A stretch of 64,000 bases of DNA, from positions 124,001 to 188,000 of the forward strand of contig NZ_MCAS01000004.1 of assembly GCF_003610895.1 (NCBI RefSeq). Direction: 5' to 3'. Source of the stretch: Paraburkholderia fungorum (GTDB lineage Bacteria > Pseudomonadota > Gammaproteobacteria > Burkholderiales > Burkholderiaceae). This document shows, piece after piece, positions 45,789 to 55,049 of this stretch; the stretch's first letter is position 1, and each line of letters begins with the position of its first letter. The position numbers and the translations under genes are program-made. A model generated the notes under the pieces. It was not told the origin of the DNA. It searched no databases and worked only from the letters and a program-made list of their open reading frames with translations.

Positions 45789-47423
45789 TCAGGTTTTGGG
45801 TTCGATCCACGTGTCGGACAAATCCCCGGCGATGAGATCGATGCTGTTGGTCAGGTTGTGCACCCTTGCGTGATAAACCTGCACCGCGGGCACCGTGACG
45901 AGCGGCAGCACCGGCAGGTCGCGGCCCACAATCTGCTGGATCTGACGGAACGCGGCCGCGCGGCGCGTCTCGTCGGTTTCGATGGCGGCCTCGCGAAACA
46001 AATCGTCGACTTGCGGATTCTGATAGTGCGACGCGTTGATCCAGATGAGCGGATGCTTGACGCCGTCCGACCAGTAGATGCGTTGCACGCCGACGGTCGG
46101 GTCGTAAAGACGGCCTAGCCCATTCAGGTTCAGATCAAACTCGCGCGCCGTGTAAGCCCGGCGCAGATAGGTCGGCAGGTCGCCGTCCAGAATCGTCGCC
46201 TTGACGCCGACGCGCGTTAGCGCCGCGCGCAGGTACTCGGCGGTGCGCCGGAAATCGGCGCCGGTGATGTAGTTGATCCTGAGCGCGAAGCGTTGCCCGT
46301 CGGCCTGTTTCGGATAACCTGCTTCGTCGAGCAGGCGGTTCGCGGTGCTCAGGTCGAAGGGATAGCGGAACGTGCTGTCGTCGTAGTAGCTCGCCAGCAC
46401 GGCGGGCACGGGCGAATCGACCACGTTCGAGCGCTTGTAGAAGACGTTGTCCTTGATGAAATTGCGGTCGATCGCGTGCGCGATGGCCTTACGTACTTCA
46501 GGCTTCGCGAGTATCGGGTTTTCCACGTTGAATTCGAGGAAAGCCGCGTTATTCAGGTACGCATCATAGCTATCGTCGATTCTCAGCTGCGGCAGTTTCG
46601 CGAGCCGGCCAAGGTCGGCTAGCCCGACGCCCGTTGCGGCGTCGACTTCGCCTGTTTCGAGCGCGGCGGAAATGGCACCCTGATCGGGCACGATCCGGTA
46701 GATCACACGGTCGAGGAGCGGTTTGCCCGGGCGCCAGTAATTCGGATTCCTGCGCAGACTCAGGTAGCTGCCGCGCACCCATTTGTCGAAGATGAAGGGG
46801 CCGGTGCCGATCGGCGCGGTGAGATTCGGGCTTGTCAGCGGATCGCCGTCGCCGTAGCGGTGTTGCGGCACGATCGGCAATTCCGCCGACGAGAGCGCCT
46901 TGATCAGATAGGGCGTGGGCTTGCCGAGCACCACGACGGCCGTCAGCGGATCGGGTGTATCGACCCGCTCCACATTGGCGAGGGTGATGCGTCCGCGCGG
47001 TCCGAGGCGCTTTTGCGTGAGGATCGAGTAGCGCACGTCGGCCGAGGTGAAGTTCTCGCCGTCGTGCCATCTCACGCCCGGCCGCAGTTTGAAGGTGTAC
47101 TGAAGGCCGTCGGCGCTGGTGCTCCATGCGATCGCGAGTAGCGGCTGCGGCCTGAACTGCGCGTCATAGCGCAGCAGCCCCTCGGTGATTTTGGCGCTGA
47201 TGTTGCGGATCACCGTGTTGGTGTCGAGCAGGGATATCAGCGACGGCGGCTCCTGTGGCACCGCATAGGTGAGGGTGCCGCCCGGGGACGGCGTGGCGCT
47301 CTGGCCGGCCGACGCTGCCGTGGTGGCCGCGGCCGCATTGGCAAGCGCTGGCCAGGCCGCCGTCGTGCCGGCGGAAAGAAAGGCCAGCGAGGTATGCAGG
47401 AATTGGCGACGGTCGAAGCTCAT
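45789..47423 (-). CDS. ABC substrate-binding protein, family 5, copy C (Tat-exported)
   Basis: A 544-residue family-5 binding protein with a clear Tat motif DRRQFLHTSLAFLSAG. The mature part follows the group pattern: YDAQFRPQPLLAIAWSTSADGLQYTFKLRPGVRWHDGENFTSADV. It lies 3 bases after the aldo/keto reductase gene and is followed by the amidase gene. No permease or ATPase is encoded with it, so it probably shares the importer encoded at 40305-44116. Confidence 0.93.
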   Translation of the reverse strand: MSFDRRQFLHTSLAFLSAGTTAAWPALANAAAATTAASAGQSATPSPGGTLTYAVPQEPPSLISLLDTNTVIRNISAKITEGLLRYDAQFRPQPLLAIAWSTSADGLQYTFKLRPGVRWHDGENFTSADVRYSILTQKRLGPRGRITLANVERVDTPDPLTAVVVLGKPTPYLIKALSSAELPIVPQHRYGDGDPLTSPNLTAPIGTGPFIFDKWVRGSYLSLRRNPNYWRPGKPLLDRVIYRIVPDQGAISAALETGEVDAATGVGLADLGRLAKLPQLRIDDSYDAYLNNAAFLEFNVENPILAKPEVRKAIAHAIDRNFIKDNVFYKRSNVVDSPVPAVLASYYDDSTFRYPFDLSTANRLLDEAGYPKQADGQRFALRINYITGADFRRTAEYLRAALTRVGVKATILDGDLPTYLRRAYTAREFDLNLNGLGRLYDPTVGVQRIYWSDGVKHPLIWINASHYQNPQVDDLFREAAIETDETRRAAAFRQIQQIVGRDLPVLPLVTVPAVQVYHARVHNLTNSIDLIAGDLSDTWIEPKT

Positions 47424-47426
47424 GGG

Positions 47427-48476
47427 CTACCCCTGCTGAATGGCGGCCAGCGCGTCTTCGGACGCCCCGTGCCGCGCAATCCGCCCAAAGAAAGGATGAC
47501 CCGGATCGTTGAAACCCGGCGTCGACGGATGCCCGCTCGTGACGAGCGAGTCGACGAACGCTTCGTCTTCAGGCGTCAGCCGATAGCGCAGCGCCGGCAG
47601 ATAGTCCTGCCATTGCGCTTCAGTACGCGGACCGGCGATTGTGGAGCTGACGTAGCGGCTATTGAGCACCCAGGCGAGCGCGAATTGCCCTGCGGAAAGT
47701 CCCCGCGCTTCGGCATGCTCGCGTACACGCCGCGCGAGTTCGAGCGATTCGGGACGCCATTCGGTCTGCTGCAGGCGCCGGTCGCTGCGGCCCGCGCGGG
47801 TGTCTGAAGCGGGCGTCGCGCCTGGCTCATACTTGCCGGTCAGCACACCGCGTGCCAGTGGGCTGTACGAAATCACGCCGAGCCCGTAGCGATGCGCGGC
47901 CGTCAACTGTTCGGCTTCGGCCTGGCGATTGGCGATGTTGTAGAGCGGCTGGCTTGCCACGGGTCCATCGAGTCCGAGCGCCTCAGCGGTATGGCTGAAC
48001 TCGGCTATTCTCCACGCGCGATGGTTCGATAGCCCGTAGTAGCGCAGTTTGCCTGCCTGGATCAGCGCGTTGAGCGCGCGCACGGTTTCCTCGACCGGCG
48101 TCTCGTGATCTTCGCGATGAATGTAGAGCAGATCGATGTAGTCGGTATTCAGGCGTTTCAGGCTGGCGTCGACCGCACGCACGATATGTTTGCGCGATGC
48201 ACCACGTGCGTTGATGTCGCCGCTATCGAGCGGATTGGCGAACTTGGTGGCGAGCACCCAGCGCTCGCGCTGCGCGGCGATGCTGCGGCCGACAACGCGC
48301 TCGGATTCGCCTTTGCCGTAGACGTCCGCGGTATCGATCGAATTGACGCCTTGCTCGTGAGCCTGATCGATGATGCGGGCCGAAGTGGCTTCGTCGGTCG
48401 GGCCGCCGAACATCATCGTGCCGAGCGTCAGGGTCGAGACCTTGATACCGCTGCGGCCGAGTTGTCTGTATTCCAT
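47427..48476 (-). CDS. Aldo/keto reductase
   Basis: A 349-residue NADPH-dependent aldo/keto reductase. The TIM-barrel catalytic tetrad is visible: Asp48 and Tyr53 in DTADVYG, Lys78 in LATKFA and His120 in LLYIHRED. It is cytoplasmic and lies between two binding-protein genes (38 and 3 bases away), so it is in the operon. It may reduce a carbonyl formed when the C-S bond is cleaved, for example an aldehyde or ketone left after sulfite release; this is inference from context. Confidence 0.92.
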   Translation of the reverse strand: MEYRQLGRSGIKVSTLTLGTMMFGGPTDEATSARIIDQAHEQGVNSIDTADVYGKGESERVVGRSIAAQRERWVLATKFANPLDSGDINARGASRKHIVRAVDASLKRLNTDYIDLLYIHREDHETPVEETVRALNALIQAGKLRYYGLSNHRAWRIAEFSHTAEALGLDGPVASQPLYNIANRQAEAEQLTAAHRYGLGVISYSPLARGVLTGKYEPGATPASDTRAGRSDRRLQQTEWRPESLELARRVREHAEARGLSAGQFALAWVLNSRYVSSTIAGPRTEAQWQDYLPALRYRLTPEDEAFVDSLVTSGHPSTPGFNDPGHPFFGRIARHGASEDALAAIQQG

Positions 48477-48514
48477 ATGAGTGGGATTCCGTGAGAATGT
48501 GAGTCGAAAGAGGC

Positions 48515-50134
48515 TTAGCGTTGCAGCCAGACGTCGGTGAAACTGGCCGAAACACCGTCGGGCGAGGTCGTGTGGTTATGCACCGCACGCGAATAGACGG
48601 TCAGGTACTGAGGCGACACGAGATTGATGTCCGGCAGATCACGTTCGAGAATGCGTTGAATCTGCGAGAACAGTTGCTTGCGCTTCGCTTCATCGGTTTC
48701 TTCGGCCACCTGAGCGAACAGCTGATCGATCTCCGGATTGCTGTAATGCGAGCCATTGGTAAAGGGCACGCCACGCCGGAAATTGTTGCTCGTGTATAGA
48801 CGGGCCACGCCGACCACCGGATCGAACAGATTGCTCATCCCGTTGATGCTGAAATCGAAATCGCGGTCGGTATAGATACGCTTCAGGTACGCGGGCAGGT
48901 CCTGGCTGCGCACGGTGACGGTAATGCCGACGCGCGCCAATGCCGATTTGACGTAAGCGGCGGTGCGGGCGGGCAGGTCGCCGATCGGCAACGGATCGAC
49001 CGTCAGGGCGAACCGTGTGCCGTCTGCCTTGCGCGGATAGCCGGCTTCGTCGAGCAGCGCGTTGGCGTGCTCCACGTTGAACGGATAAGGCGTAGGCGCG
49101 GGATCGTAATAGGGACTCGACGGAATGATCGGGCTTGCGAGCGGCGTCGCGTAGCCGTAGTAGATCACCTTGCGGATCACTTCGCGATCCAGCGCCGATG
49201 CAATCGCCTGACGTACCTTGGGATTCTTCAGCACCGGGTTGTCGAGGTTGAACTCGATGCGCGCCACGCCTGCCTGAAATTCGTAGCCGCGTGTCTCCAG
49301 CCCGAGCTTCGGGTTGCCTTTCAGGCGTTCGAGATCGGACAGCGGGACCGGCGAATCGCCGCTCAGATCCACCGAGCCGTCTTCGAATGCAACCGTGCGG
49401 GCGGCGGGGTCGTTGATCACCTTGACGACAATGCGGTCGAGCCACGGCTTGCCTGTGTCCCAGTAGTCGTCGTTACGCACGTACTCGATATAGCTCCCAC
49501 GTACCCATTTGACGAAACGAAACGGCCCGGTGCCGATCGGCGCGTTATTGGCGGGATTGGTCAGGACGTCCGTGCCGTCGTAGATGTGCTTCGGCACGAT
49601 TGGCGTTTCCGACGAGGAAAACGCCTTGATCAGATACGGCGCCGGTTTCGACAGCGTAATGACGACGGTGTAGGGGTCCGGCGTCGCGACGTCGGTGACG
49701 TTGGCGAAGGTGGTCTTCGCACGCGGATGGACCTGCCTGAGCGTCTGGATCGAATACGCGACGTCGGCGGACGTGAAGGGCTTGCCGTCGTGCCATTTCA
49801 CGCCATGGCGCAGATGGAAAACGTATTTGCGGCTATCGTCGCTGACTTCCCACGACGTGGCGAGCGACGGCTTGGGCTGGAACTTGAAGTCGTACTCGAG
49901 CAATCCTTCCACAACCTTCGGGCTGACTTTCAGCACGTTGGTCGCGGTGGTGGCCAGATCGACGAGGGCGGTCGGCTCCGGTGTGACAATGAAGTTGAGC
50001 GTGCCGCCCCGGGTTTGCGCGTGCGAAAGCGGGCCCGATAGCGCGAAGGCGAGCGTGAGCATCCATCCAAGTGCGCGGTTGAACAGGGGCTTGCCGCGGC
50101 GGCATGGCGCCGCCTGCGATGTGACATGTGCCAT
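48515..50134 (-). CDS. ABC substrate-binding protein, family 5, copy D (Sec-exported)
   Basis: A family-5 binding protein of about 539 residues. The N-terminus MAHVTSQAAPCRRGKP precedes a hydrophobic signal ending SHAQ, so export is by Sec, unlike copies A-C. The mature part has RGGTLNFIVTPEPTALVDL, YDFKFQPKPSLATSWEV and VKWHDGKPFTSADVAYSI. I prefer the start at 50134; an upstream ATG at 50179 is possible. It lies 63 bases after the DszB-like gene and, like copy C, has no permease nearby. Confidence 0.9.
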   Translation of the reverse strand: MAHVTSQAAPCRRGKPLFNRALGWMLTLAFALSGPLSHAQTRGGTLNFIVTPEPTALVDLATTATNVLKVSPKVVEGLLEYDFKFQPKPSLATSWEVSDDSRKYVFHLRHGVKWHDGKPFTSADVAYSIQTLRQVHPRAKTTFANVTDVATPDPYTVVITLSKPAPYLIKAFSSSETPIVPKHIYDGTDVLTNPANNAPIGTGPFRFVKWVRGSYIEYVRNDDYWDTGKPWLDRIVVKVINDPAARTVAFEDGSVDLSGDSPVPLSDLERLKGNPKLGLETRGYEFQAGVARIEFNLDNPVLKNPKVRQAIASALDREVIRKVIYYGYATPLASPIIPSSPYYDPAPTPYPFNVEHANALLDEAGYPRKADGTRFALTVDPLPIGDLPARTAAYVKSALARVGITVTVRSQDLPAYLKRIYTDRDFDFSINGMSNLFDPVVGVARLYTSNNFRRGVPFTNGSHYSNPEIDQLFAQVAEETDEAKRKQLFSQIQRILERDLPDINLVSPQYLTVYSRAVHNHTTSPDGVSASFTDVWLQR

Positions 50135-50197
50135 CGTTGGGTCGAGCGAGAAAAGGAGAGGGGCGCAAAACGAACGCAAAACGGACGCAAACCGGAC

Positions 50198-51256
50198 TCA
50201 GACCGAAGACGTGAGTGCCTGCCGTCGCGCGAGCGCTGCATGAAGGGGCGTGGGGTCCACCCACGCGTCGAAATCGAAGTCCGCTGGAATGAAGCCCCAT
50301 GTGAACAGAAAACGTTTGAAGTCGGCGAGGGCGGCAAGCGCATGAGGATCGAGGCCGATCGCCAGTTGCCGATGCAGGCCGCCCGGGTACGCGCGCTCAA
50401 CCCAATGCTCGGCGCTGCGCGTTTCGCGCGCAACGTACTGCGTGACCTCCGTCGCGTGGCGGGCGGCCCAGTCGCCGGTGTCGAGCGTGCGCGCCAATAC
50501 GCGTTCGACCAGATCGGGGCGCTCGCGCAGCAGTTGCGCATCCACGGTCAGCGGACGCGGCGTGCCGTTATTCGCGTGCAATGCGCGATTGGGCTGGGCG
50601 CTGATGTCGACGAGAATCCTGGCGTTGAGCAGGTTCGTTATATCGAGGCCGGTCGCGCCTTTGACGAACACGACGTCGGCTTCGCCGCGCAGCAGCGCCT
50701 CGGCTTCACGCGCGAATTCGTGCGGGCGTTGCGCGTCGAGCCAATCGGCGAGCGGCGCGTCGCCGGCGGGTTTGGCGTCTTCCAGACTGCGTGGGGTGTG
50801 CGGCAGATCGACCAGATCGATGTCTTCGAGCTGCACGCCCAGCACGCCGAGCAAGGATGAAAAACCGCGCAAGGCGGTCGTGCGGTGAAAGTCGACCACG
50901 CTCGCACGCGTATTGAGCGGAAATCCGAAGCGGCGGCCGGCCAGCGATTCGGGGTTCGTGTCGAGTTGCCGATCCAGCGTGATCAGCGCCTGGAATTCAT
51001 CCACCCAGCTCACGCCGATCAGGCGGGTGTCGCTGCCCTGGGCGCGTGCCCAAAGCGCGGGAATATTGCCGCCCTGACGGAACGACCATGGCTGCGTATG
51101 AGTGAAATGCGAGCGGCGAATCTGCACGTCGTCGGCATCCTGCAGCGCCTTGACATCGATTCCGTCGGCAGCGAATTCTTCTTCCAGCCAGCCTTTTTGC
51201 ACCGTGATGCCGAAAGGCGTGGGAGCGGGGCAGCGCGTGTACCAGAGTCGGCTCAT
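50198..51256 (-). CDS. DszB-like sulfinate desulfinase
   Basis: A 352-residue protein with the fold of a sulfonate-binding protein but no signal peptide, and with the catalytic residues of DszB, the enzyme that releases sulfite from 2'-hydroxybiphenyl-2-sulfinate. The N-terminus YTRCPAPTPFG matches YSNCPVPN around DszB Cys27; here Cys9. SHFTHTQPWSFRQGGNIP matches HFTYDQPAYTRFGGEIP, giving His50, Arg60 and Gly62-Gly63 in the same spacing as DszB His60, Arg70 and Gly72-Gly73. A cytoplasmic start and the Cys-His-Arg set argue for an enzyme, not a transporter. It lies between an SfnG-like monooxygenase and a binding-protein gene and could perform the final C-S cleavage. Its substrate may not be the dibenzothiophene product. 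Confidence 0.85.
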   Translation of the reverse strand: MSRLWYTRCPAPTPFGITVQKGWLEEEFAADGIDVKALQDADDVQIRRSHFTHTQPWSFRQGGNIPALWARAQGSDTRLIGVSWVDEFQALITLDRQLDTNPESLAGRRFGFPLNTRASVVDFHRTTALRGFSSLLGVLGVQLEDIDLVDLPHTPRSLEDAKPAGDAPLADWLDAQRPHEFAREAEALLRGEADVVFVKGATGLDITNLLNARILVDISAQPNRALHANNGTPRPLTVDAQLLRERPDLVERVLARTLDTGDWAARHATEVTQYVARETRSAEHWVERAYPGGLHRQLAIGLDPHALAALADFKRFLFTWGFIPADFDFDAWVDPTPLHAALARRQALTSSV

Positions 51257-51283
51257 ATGTTCACCTATGTGTTTTGTGTGCCA

Positions 51284-52513
51284 TCAGTAGCGCAAGCCGG
51301 CTTCGCGCAGTAGCGGCAGCACGCGCTCGCCGAAGAAATCAAGATCGGGCTGAAAATCGAAGAAACTCAACTGCACGCCGTCGACGCCGGCCTGGTGCAA
51401 GCGCACGATGTAGTCGGCGACCTGCTGTGGCGAGCCGACGATGGAGATGTTGCCGCCCACCGCGCGCGCAGCCGCCTGATTGCGCTGTTCCGCGTTGCCG
51501 CGCCAGGCGTGGGCGTCGCTATCGAAGCGGTGGAAACTGCCTTCGTCGCCGTGCGCGACGATCGCGTCGCGATACGCACGCGCTTCCGCCTCCGTTTCGC
51601 GGCAGATCACCATCGGGTTGATCAGCGTGCGGATCTTGCGGCCGTGCCTGGCCGCTGCGGCTTTCACGCGTGCCGTGTGAGCCGGCAACGCGGCCAGCGC
51701 TCCTTCGATCTCGGAGCCGGCAGGGCTCGTGATGAACACGATGTCCGAGTAACGGGCAGCGAAGTCGATGCCGGCATCGGAGCCGGTCGCATTCACCAGC
51801 AAGGGACGCCCATAGCGTGGTTTCGGTGTGACAAAGGCCTTGTCCAGCTTCCACGAAGAAAGCTCGGGCGCGAAGCTGAAGTTCTCCGGTTGCGCCCAGA
51901 GTTGCTGCACGGCGTCGAGAAACTCGGCGGCGAGTTCATAACGCCGGTCATGTTCGATACGGTGCCAGCCGAACATCTCATGTTCGATAGCGCGATGCCC
52001 CGTGACGACGTTGATCCCCCAGCGACCCTTCGAAATGTGATCGAGCGTAGCGGTGAATTTCGCGAAATGCAACGGATGCCATGGACCGTAGAGCACATGG
52101 CTGGTCGCCACCAGAATGATGCGTTCGGTACGCGCCGTCATTGCGGCGAGCGACATGAACGAATCGAGTGCCTCGCCGTTGAATACGCCGCCGTAGCCGC
52201 CCTTCGGCAACCACTGCGACAACGCGAAGACGAGATCGAAACCGAGCGCTTCGGCTTTCTGCACCAGTGCCAGGTTGTAGTCGAATGACCAGTCGGTGGT
52301 GCGCGCAAGTGTCGAAGCGCTCCAGCCGCCTGCCTGAATCGGCAGGAACAGCCCGAGCAGCAGAGGCTCCTCCAGCGCGCGCGATACCGGGCTATCCGCG
52401 AAACTGGTGGGCGAGCGGACCGCAACGAAAGGAGATGCGTTAGACGTCGTGTCGCCAGAGGTTGTCGACGTGGGCGACGTGAGCGAGGGCGCGCTCAGAG
52501 TTGAGTGAGTCAC
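51284..52513 (-). CDS. SfnG-like flavin-dependent monooxygenase
   Basis: An LLM-class monooxygenase of about 409 residues resembling SfnG (dimethyl sulfone monooxygenase): TTDWSFDYNLALVQKAEALGFDLVFALSQW, GGYGGVFNGEALDSFMSLAAMTARTERI, HISKGRWGINVVTGH and HDRRYELAAEFLDAVQQLW. The start is uncertain: a GTG at 52513 (weak ribosome site) gives a low-complexity Ser/Thr-rich N-terminus, while an ATG at 52666 would add about 50 arginine-rich residues. The core begins near LLLGLFLPI. It is 27 bases before the DszB-like gene. With that enzyme it could convert a sulfone or sulfonate to a sulfinate and sulfite. Confidence 0.85.
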   Translation of the reverse strand: MTHSTLSAPSLTSPTSTTSGDTTSNASPFVAVRSPTSFADSPVSRALEEPLLLGLFLPIQAGGWSASTLARTTDWSFDYNLALVQKAEALGFDLVFALSQWLPKGGYGGVFNGEALDSFMSLAAMTARTERIILVATSHVLYGPWHPLHFAKFTATLDHISKGRWGINVVTGHRAIEHEMFGWHRIEHDRRYELAAEFLDAVQQLWAQPENFSFAPELSSWKLDKAFVTPKPRYGRPLLVNATGSDAGIDFAARYSDIVFITSPAGSEIEGALAALPAHTARVKAAAARHGRKIRTLINPMVICRETEAEARAYRDAIVAHGDEGSFHRFDSDAHAWRGNAEQRNQAAARAVGGNISIVGSPQQVADYIVRLHQAGVDGVQLSFFDFQPDLDFFGERVLPLLREAGLRY

Positions 52514-52811
52514 AGTGTGTATCCGTGCCGACCGGGTTGAAGCGGCGTGTGTTTGACGAAACGGCTTGGGAAATCGCTGCGCGCGGGTGAGTCGACAGTG
52601 GGTGCGCGCGGCGCGAGGACTTAAGTGTCTGCAGTAGATCACGCGAGAGTTGGCAATGCATAACAACGAATTCTGCTATTTATTCGAGCTGAAAAACGAT
52701 GCTGCGATATGCGTGCTATAGCGTGATTGCCGTGCGCCGTAACGCGGATTCTGTCTGGCTGTGCGTGGCGATGCCGCGCAACGGGTTTTTGGATTTCCGG
52801 CTACGGCGAGT

Positions 52812-54053
52812 TCAGGTCTGTCCGCCATTGGGTGGTTTGACGTCGTTGAGATAGAAGTCGCCGACGGCGGCGTATTTCCAGCGCACCGGGTCATGCAGCG
52901 TATGAACGCGGGCATTGCGCCAATGCCGGTCCAGACTGAATGACGGATGCGTCGCGCGCGTGCCCGCCAGTTCGAACAGCTTGTTGCTGGCGTCGATTGC
53001 GATTTCCGTCGTCAATGCCTTGGCTTCGGCCACTGCGATCGAGGCCTTCGCCAGCGAATCGGGATGCGGGTCGGCGAGGTATGAGTCGATCTCGCGTCCC
53101 GCGCGCTCCGTCATCGCTTCGGCCGCGTGCAGCCGGGTCTTCAATTCGCCCAGCTGGAAGATGACATACGGATCGGCGTGAATCGGTCCCGTTGGCGGAT
53201 GGGACGGGTTTGACGCGCGCTGCCGGATAAACGCGATCGTCGCGTCGATTGCCGCACGTGCGATGCCGGCATCGATACCGACGTGGCTGATCTGCGTGAT
53301 GGCGTTTTGCGGCCACGCTTCGTAGCTTTGATAGATCGGCAGGACGTTGAGTGCCGGCACCCATACGTCGTCGAAGGTGACTGTTCCGCTTGCGGTGGTC
53401 TTCTGGCCGAAACTCTCCCAGTCGTCGACGATGGTCATGCCCGGATGTCCGGCAGGCACGATCGCCACGATGCGGCGGCCCTGTTCATCCTGACCGATTG
53501 TCGAGACGTAGTCCGCAAACAATGCGCCGGTTGCATAAAGCTTGCGGCCAGACAGGCGGTAGCCCTCGCCCTCCGGCGTAATGCTCATCCGGGGGCCGGG
53601 AACCGGCTGAGGTCCCGCGTCGACGTTGGCGTTACCGAAGCGCGCACCGCGAAGGATCGCACCGAGAAAATGGGCGCGTTGCTGTTCGCTGCCGGTTTTC
53701 CAGAGCCAGAATACTGCGCTGTTATGGTTCTGCTGGATTTGCGCGATCGACGGGTCGGCCGCGGCAAGAATCGCGAACACGCGCCCGACCGTGACATAGG
53801 AGACCTGAGCGCCGCCGTAGGCCCTGGGTACGGTCATCGCCCAAAGTCCCGCTTGCGAACAGGCATCCAGTTCTGCGATCGGTAAGGTGCGTTCGCGATC
53901 GCGGCGCGCGGCATCGACGGCGAAGCGGCTGGCGAGATGTTGCGCAATGCCGATTGCCTCGTCGTCGGAGGTGATGATGTGCGCCGGTGGGTAGACGCGC
54001 GTTGTGGTCGCCGTGCTTTCGGCGGCCACAACGGATGAGACCTGCAGAGTCAT
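52812..54053 (-). CDS. SfnB/DszC-like flavin monooxygenase
   Basis: A 413-residue acyl-CoA-dehydrogenase-type monooxygenase. It has LDACSQAGLWAMTVPRAYGG, LSGRKLYATGALFADYVST, DDWESFGQKTTASGTVTFDDVWVP and SLDRHWRNARVHTLHDPVRWKYAAVGDFYLND. The last block is the hallmark of SfnB/DszC enzymes, as in the copy at 24851. It lies 48 bases after the TauD-like gene and so probably belongs to the operon that begins at 56455. It would oxidise a thioether or sulfoxide with FMNH2. Confidence 0.92.
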   Translation of the reverse strand: MTLQVSSVVAAESTATTTRVYPPAHIITSDDEAIGIAQHLASRFAVDAARRDRERTLPIAELDACSQAGLWAMTVPRAYGGAQVSYVTVGRVFAILAAADPSIAQIQQNHNSAVFWLWKTGSEQQRAHFLGAILRGARFGNANVDAGPQPVPGPRMSITPEGEGYRLSGRKLYATGALFADYVSTIGQDEQGRRIVAIVPAGHPGMTIVDDWESFGQKTTASGTVTFDDVWVPALNVLPIYQSYEAWPQNAITQISHVGIDAGIARAAIDATIAFIRQRASNPSHPPTGPIHADPYVIFQLGELKTRLHAAEAMTERAGREIDSYLADPHPDSLAKASIAVAEAKALTTEIAIDASNKLFELAGTRATHPSFSLDRHWRNARVHTLHDPVRWKYAAVGDFYLNDVKPPNGGQT

Positions 54054-54101
54054 CGGTAGATCCGGGCAACCCGGTTGGAAAGAAAGTTGGAGGCGTGATA
54101 C

Positions 54102-55049
54102 TCAGTTCAACGCGACTGCCGCTGCGGCGCTCACCGGTGAGCCTTCGATCGCCACGGACGGTGCGCCGTCCGGGCCGACAGGCACGTCGCCGACAAGCGT
54201 GGTGCGATACAACTGCCGGTCGAAGTCGAGATCGAAAATATCGGTGGGGGCGAGGTGAGCCGTCGCGCGGTTGTCCCAGAAGGCAATGCTGCCGGCTTCC
54301 CATTTGAAACGCACCGTGAATTCCGGCCGCGTCACGTGTTCCCAGAGCAGTTCGAGCAGCGCCTGGCTTTCGCGTGGCGTCACGCCGACGATCGACTTCA
54401 GGAAGCTCGGGCTGACGTAGAGCGCCCGCTCACCCGTTTCCGGATGCACTCTGACAAGCGGATGCTCGGTAACGAGAATGCGCTCTTCGACGGCTTTGAC
54501 AAAGGCTTCGGTGCCGCTCGCGCCGGCCGGCGGCGTGAAACGATGCAGCCCCCGCAGCCCGTCGACGAACGCGCGCAACGGCGCGGAGAGCTTCTGATAG
54601 GCAGCCACGAGGTTCGTCCACTGCGTATCGCCGCCATAGGGCGGAATCGTCACGCCACGCAGGATCGAGGCCCAGGGTGGATTGACCGCGGCGGTGACGT
54701 CCGTATGCCAGCCGGTCCAGGGGCGTTGCAGCGTTTGCCCTTCAAAGCGCGTGGCTTTGCGGTACTTCGAGACCGAATAGACCTCCGGATGACCTTCGAC
54801 GTGGCCGAAGACCGGATGTCCCAAGGTCAGTTCGCCAAACTGCGCCGAGAACGCGACATGCTGTTCATGCGTCAGGAACTGCTCGCGAAAGAACACGACG
54901 CGCCATTTGAGAAGCGCCGCGCGAATTTCCGCAATCTGGCGCGCGTCCAGCTGCTGCGTGAGATCGACACCGTGAATTTCAGCGCCGATATGCGCGGAAA
55001 GCGGGGTAACCTGAATCGACTGAATGTCCTGCAATGCGGCTGCGCTCAT
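54102..55049 (-). CDS. TauD/TfdA-family Fe(II)/2-oxoglutarate dioxygenase
   Basis: A 315-residue dioxygenase of the TauD family, which hydroxylates the carbon next to a sulfonate or sulfate and thereby releases sulfite or sulfate. The iron motif is WHTDV (His115, Asp117), the distal His265 is in RATAHLAPTD, and Arg278/Arg282 in DFDRQLYRTT bind 2-oxoglutarate. The stop of the DszA-like gene overlaps its ATG (ATGA), so both are co-translated. Substrates of relatives include taurine, alkyl sulfates and aryloxyalkanoates; in this setting a sulfonate or sulfate ester is most likely. Confidence 0.93.
   Translation of the reverse strand: MSAAALQDIQSIQVTPLSAHIGAEIHGVDLTQQLDARQIAEIRAALLKWRVVFFREQFLTHEQHVAFSAQFGELTLGHPVFGHVEGHPEVYSVSKYRKATRFEGQTLQRPWTGWHTDVTAAVNPPWASILRGVTIPPYGGDTQWTNLVAAYQKLSAPLRAFVDGLRGLHRFTPPAGASGTEAFVKAVEERILVTEHPLVRVHPETGERALYVSPSFLKSIVGVTPRESQALLELLWEHVTRPEFTVRFKWEAGSIAFWDNRATAHLAPTDIFDLDFDRQLYRTTLVGDVPVGPDGAPSVAIEGSPVSAAAAVALN

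Noticed and set aside
50198..51256. Call as a periplasmic sulfonate-binding protein
   Set aside because: The fold is similar, but there is no signal peptide and the DszB residues Cys, His, Arg and Gly-Gly are all conserved in spacing.
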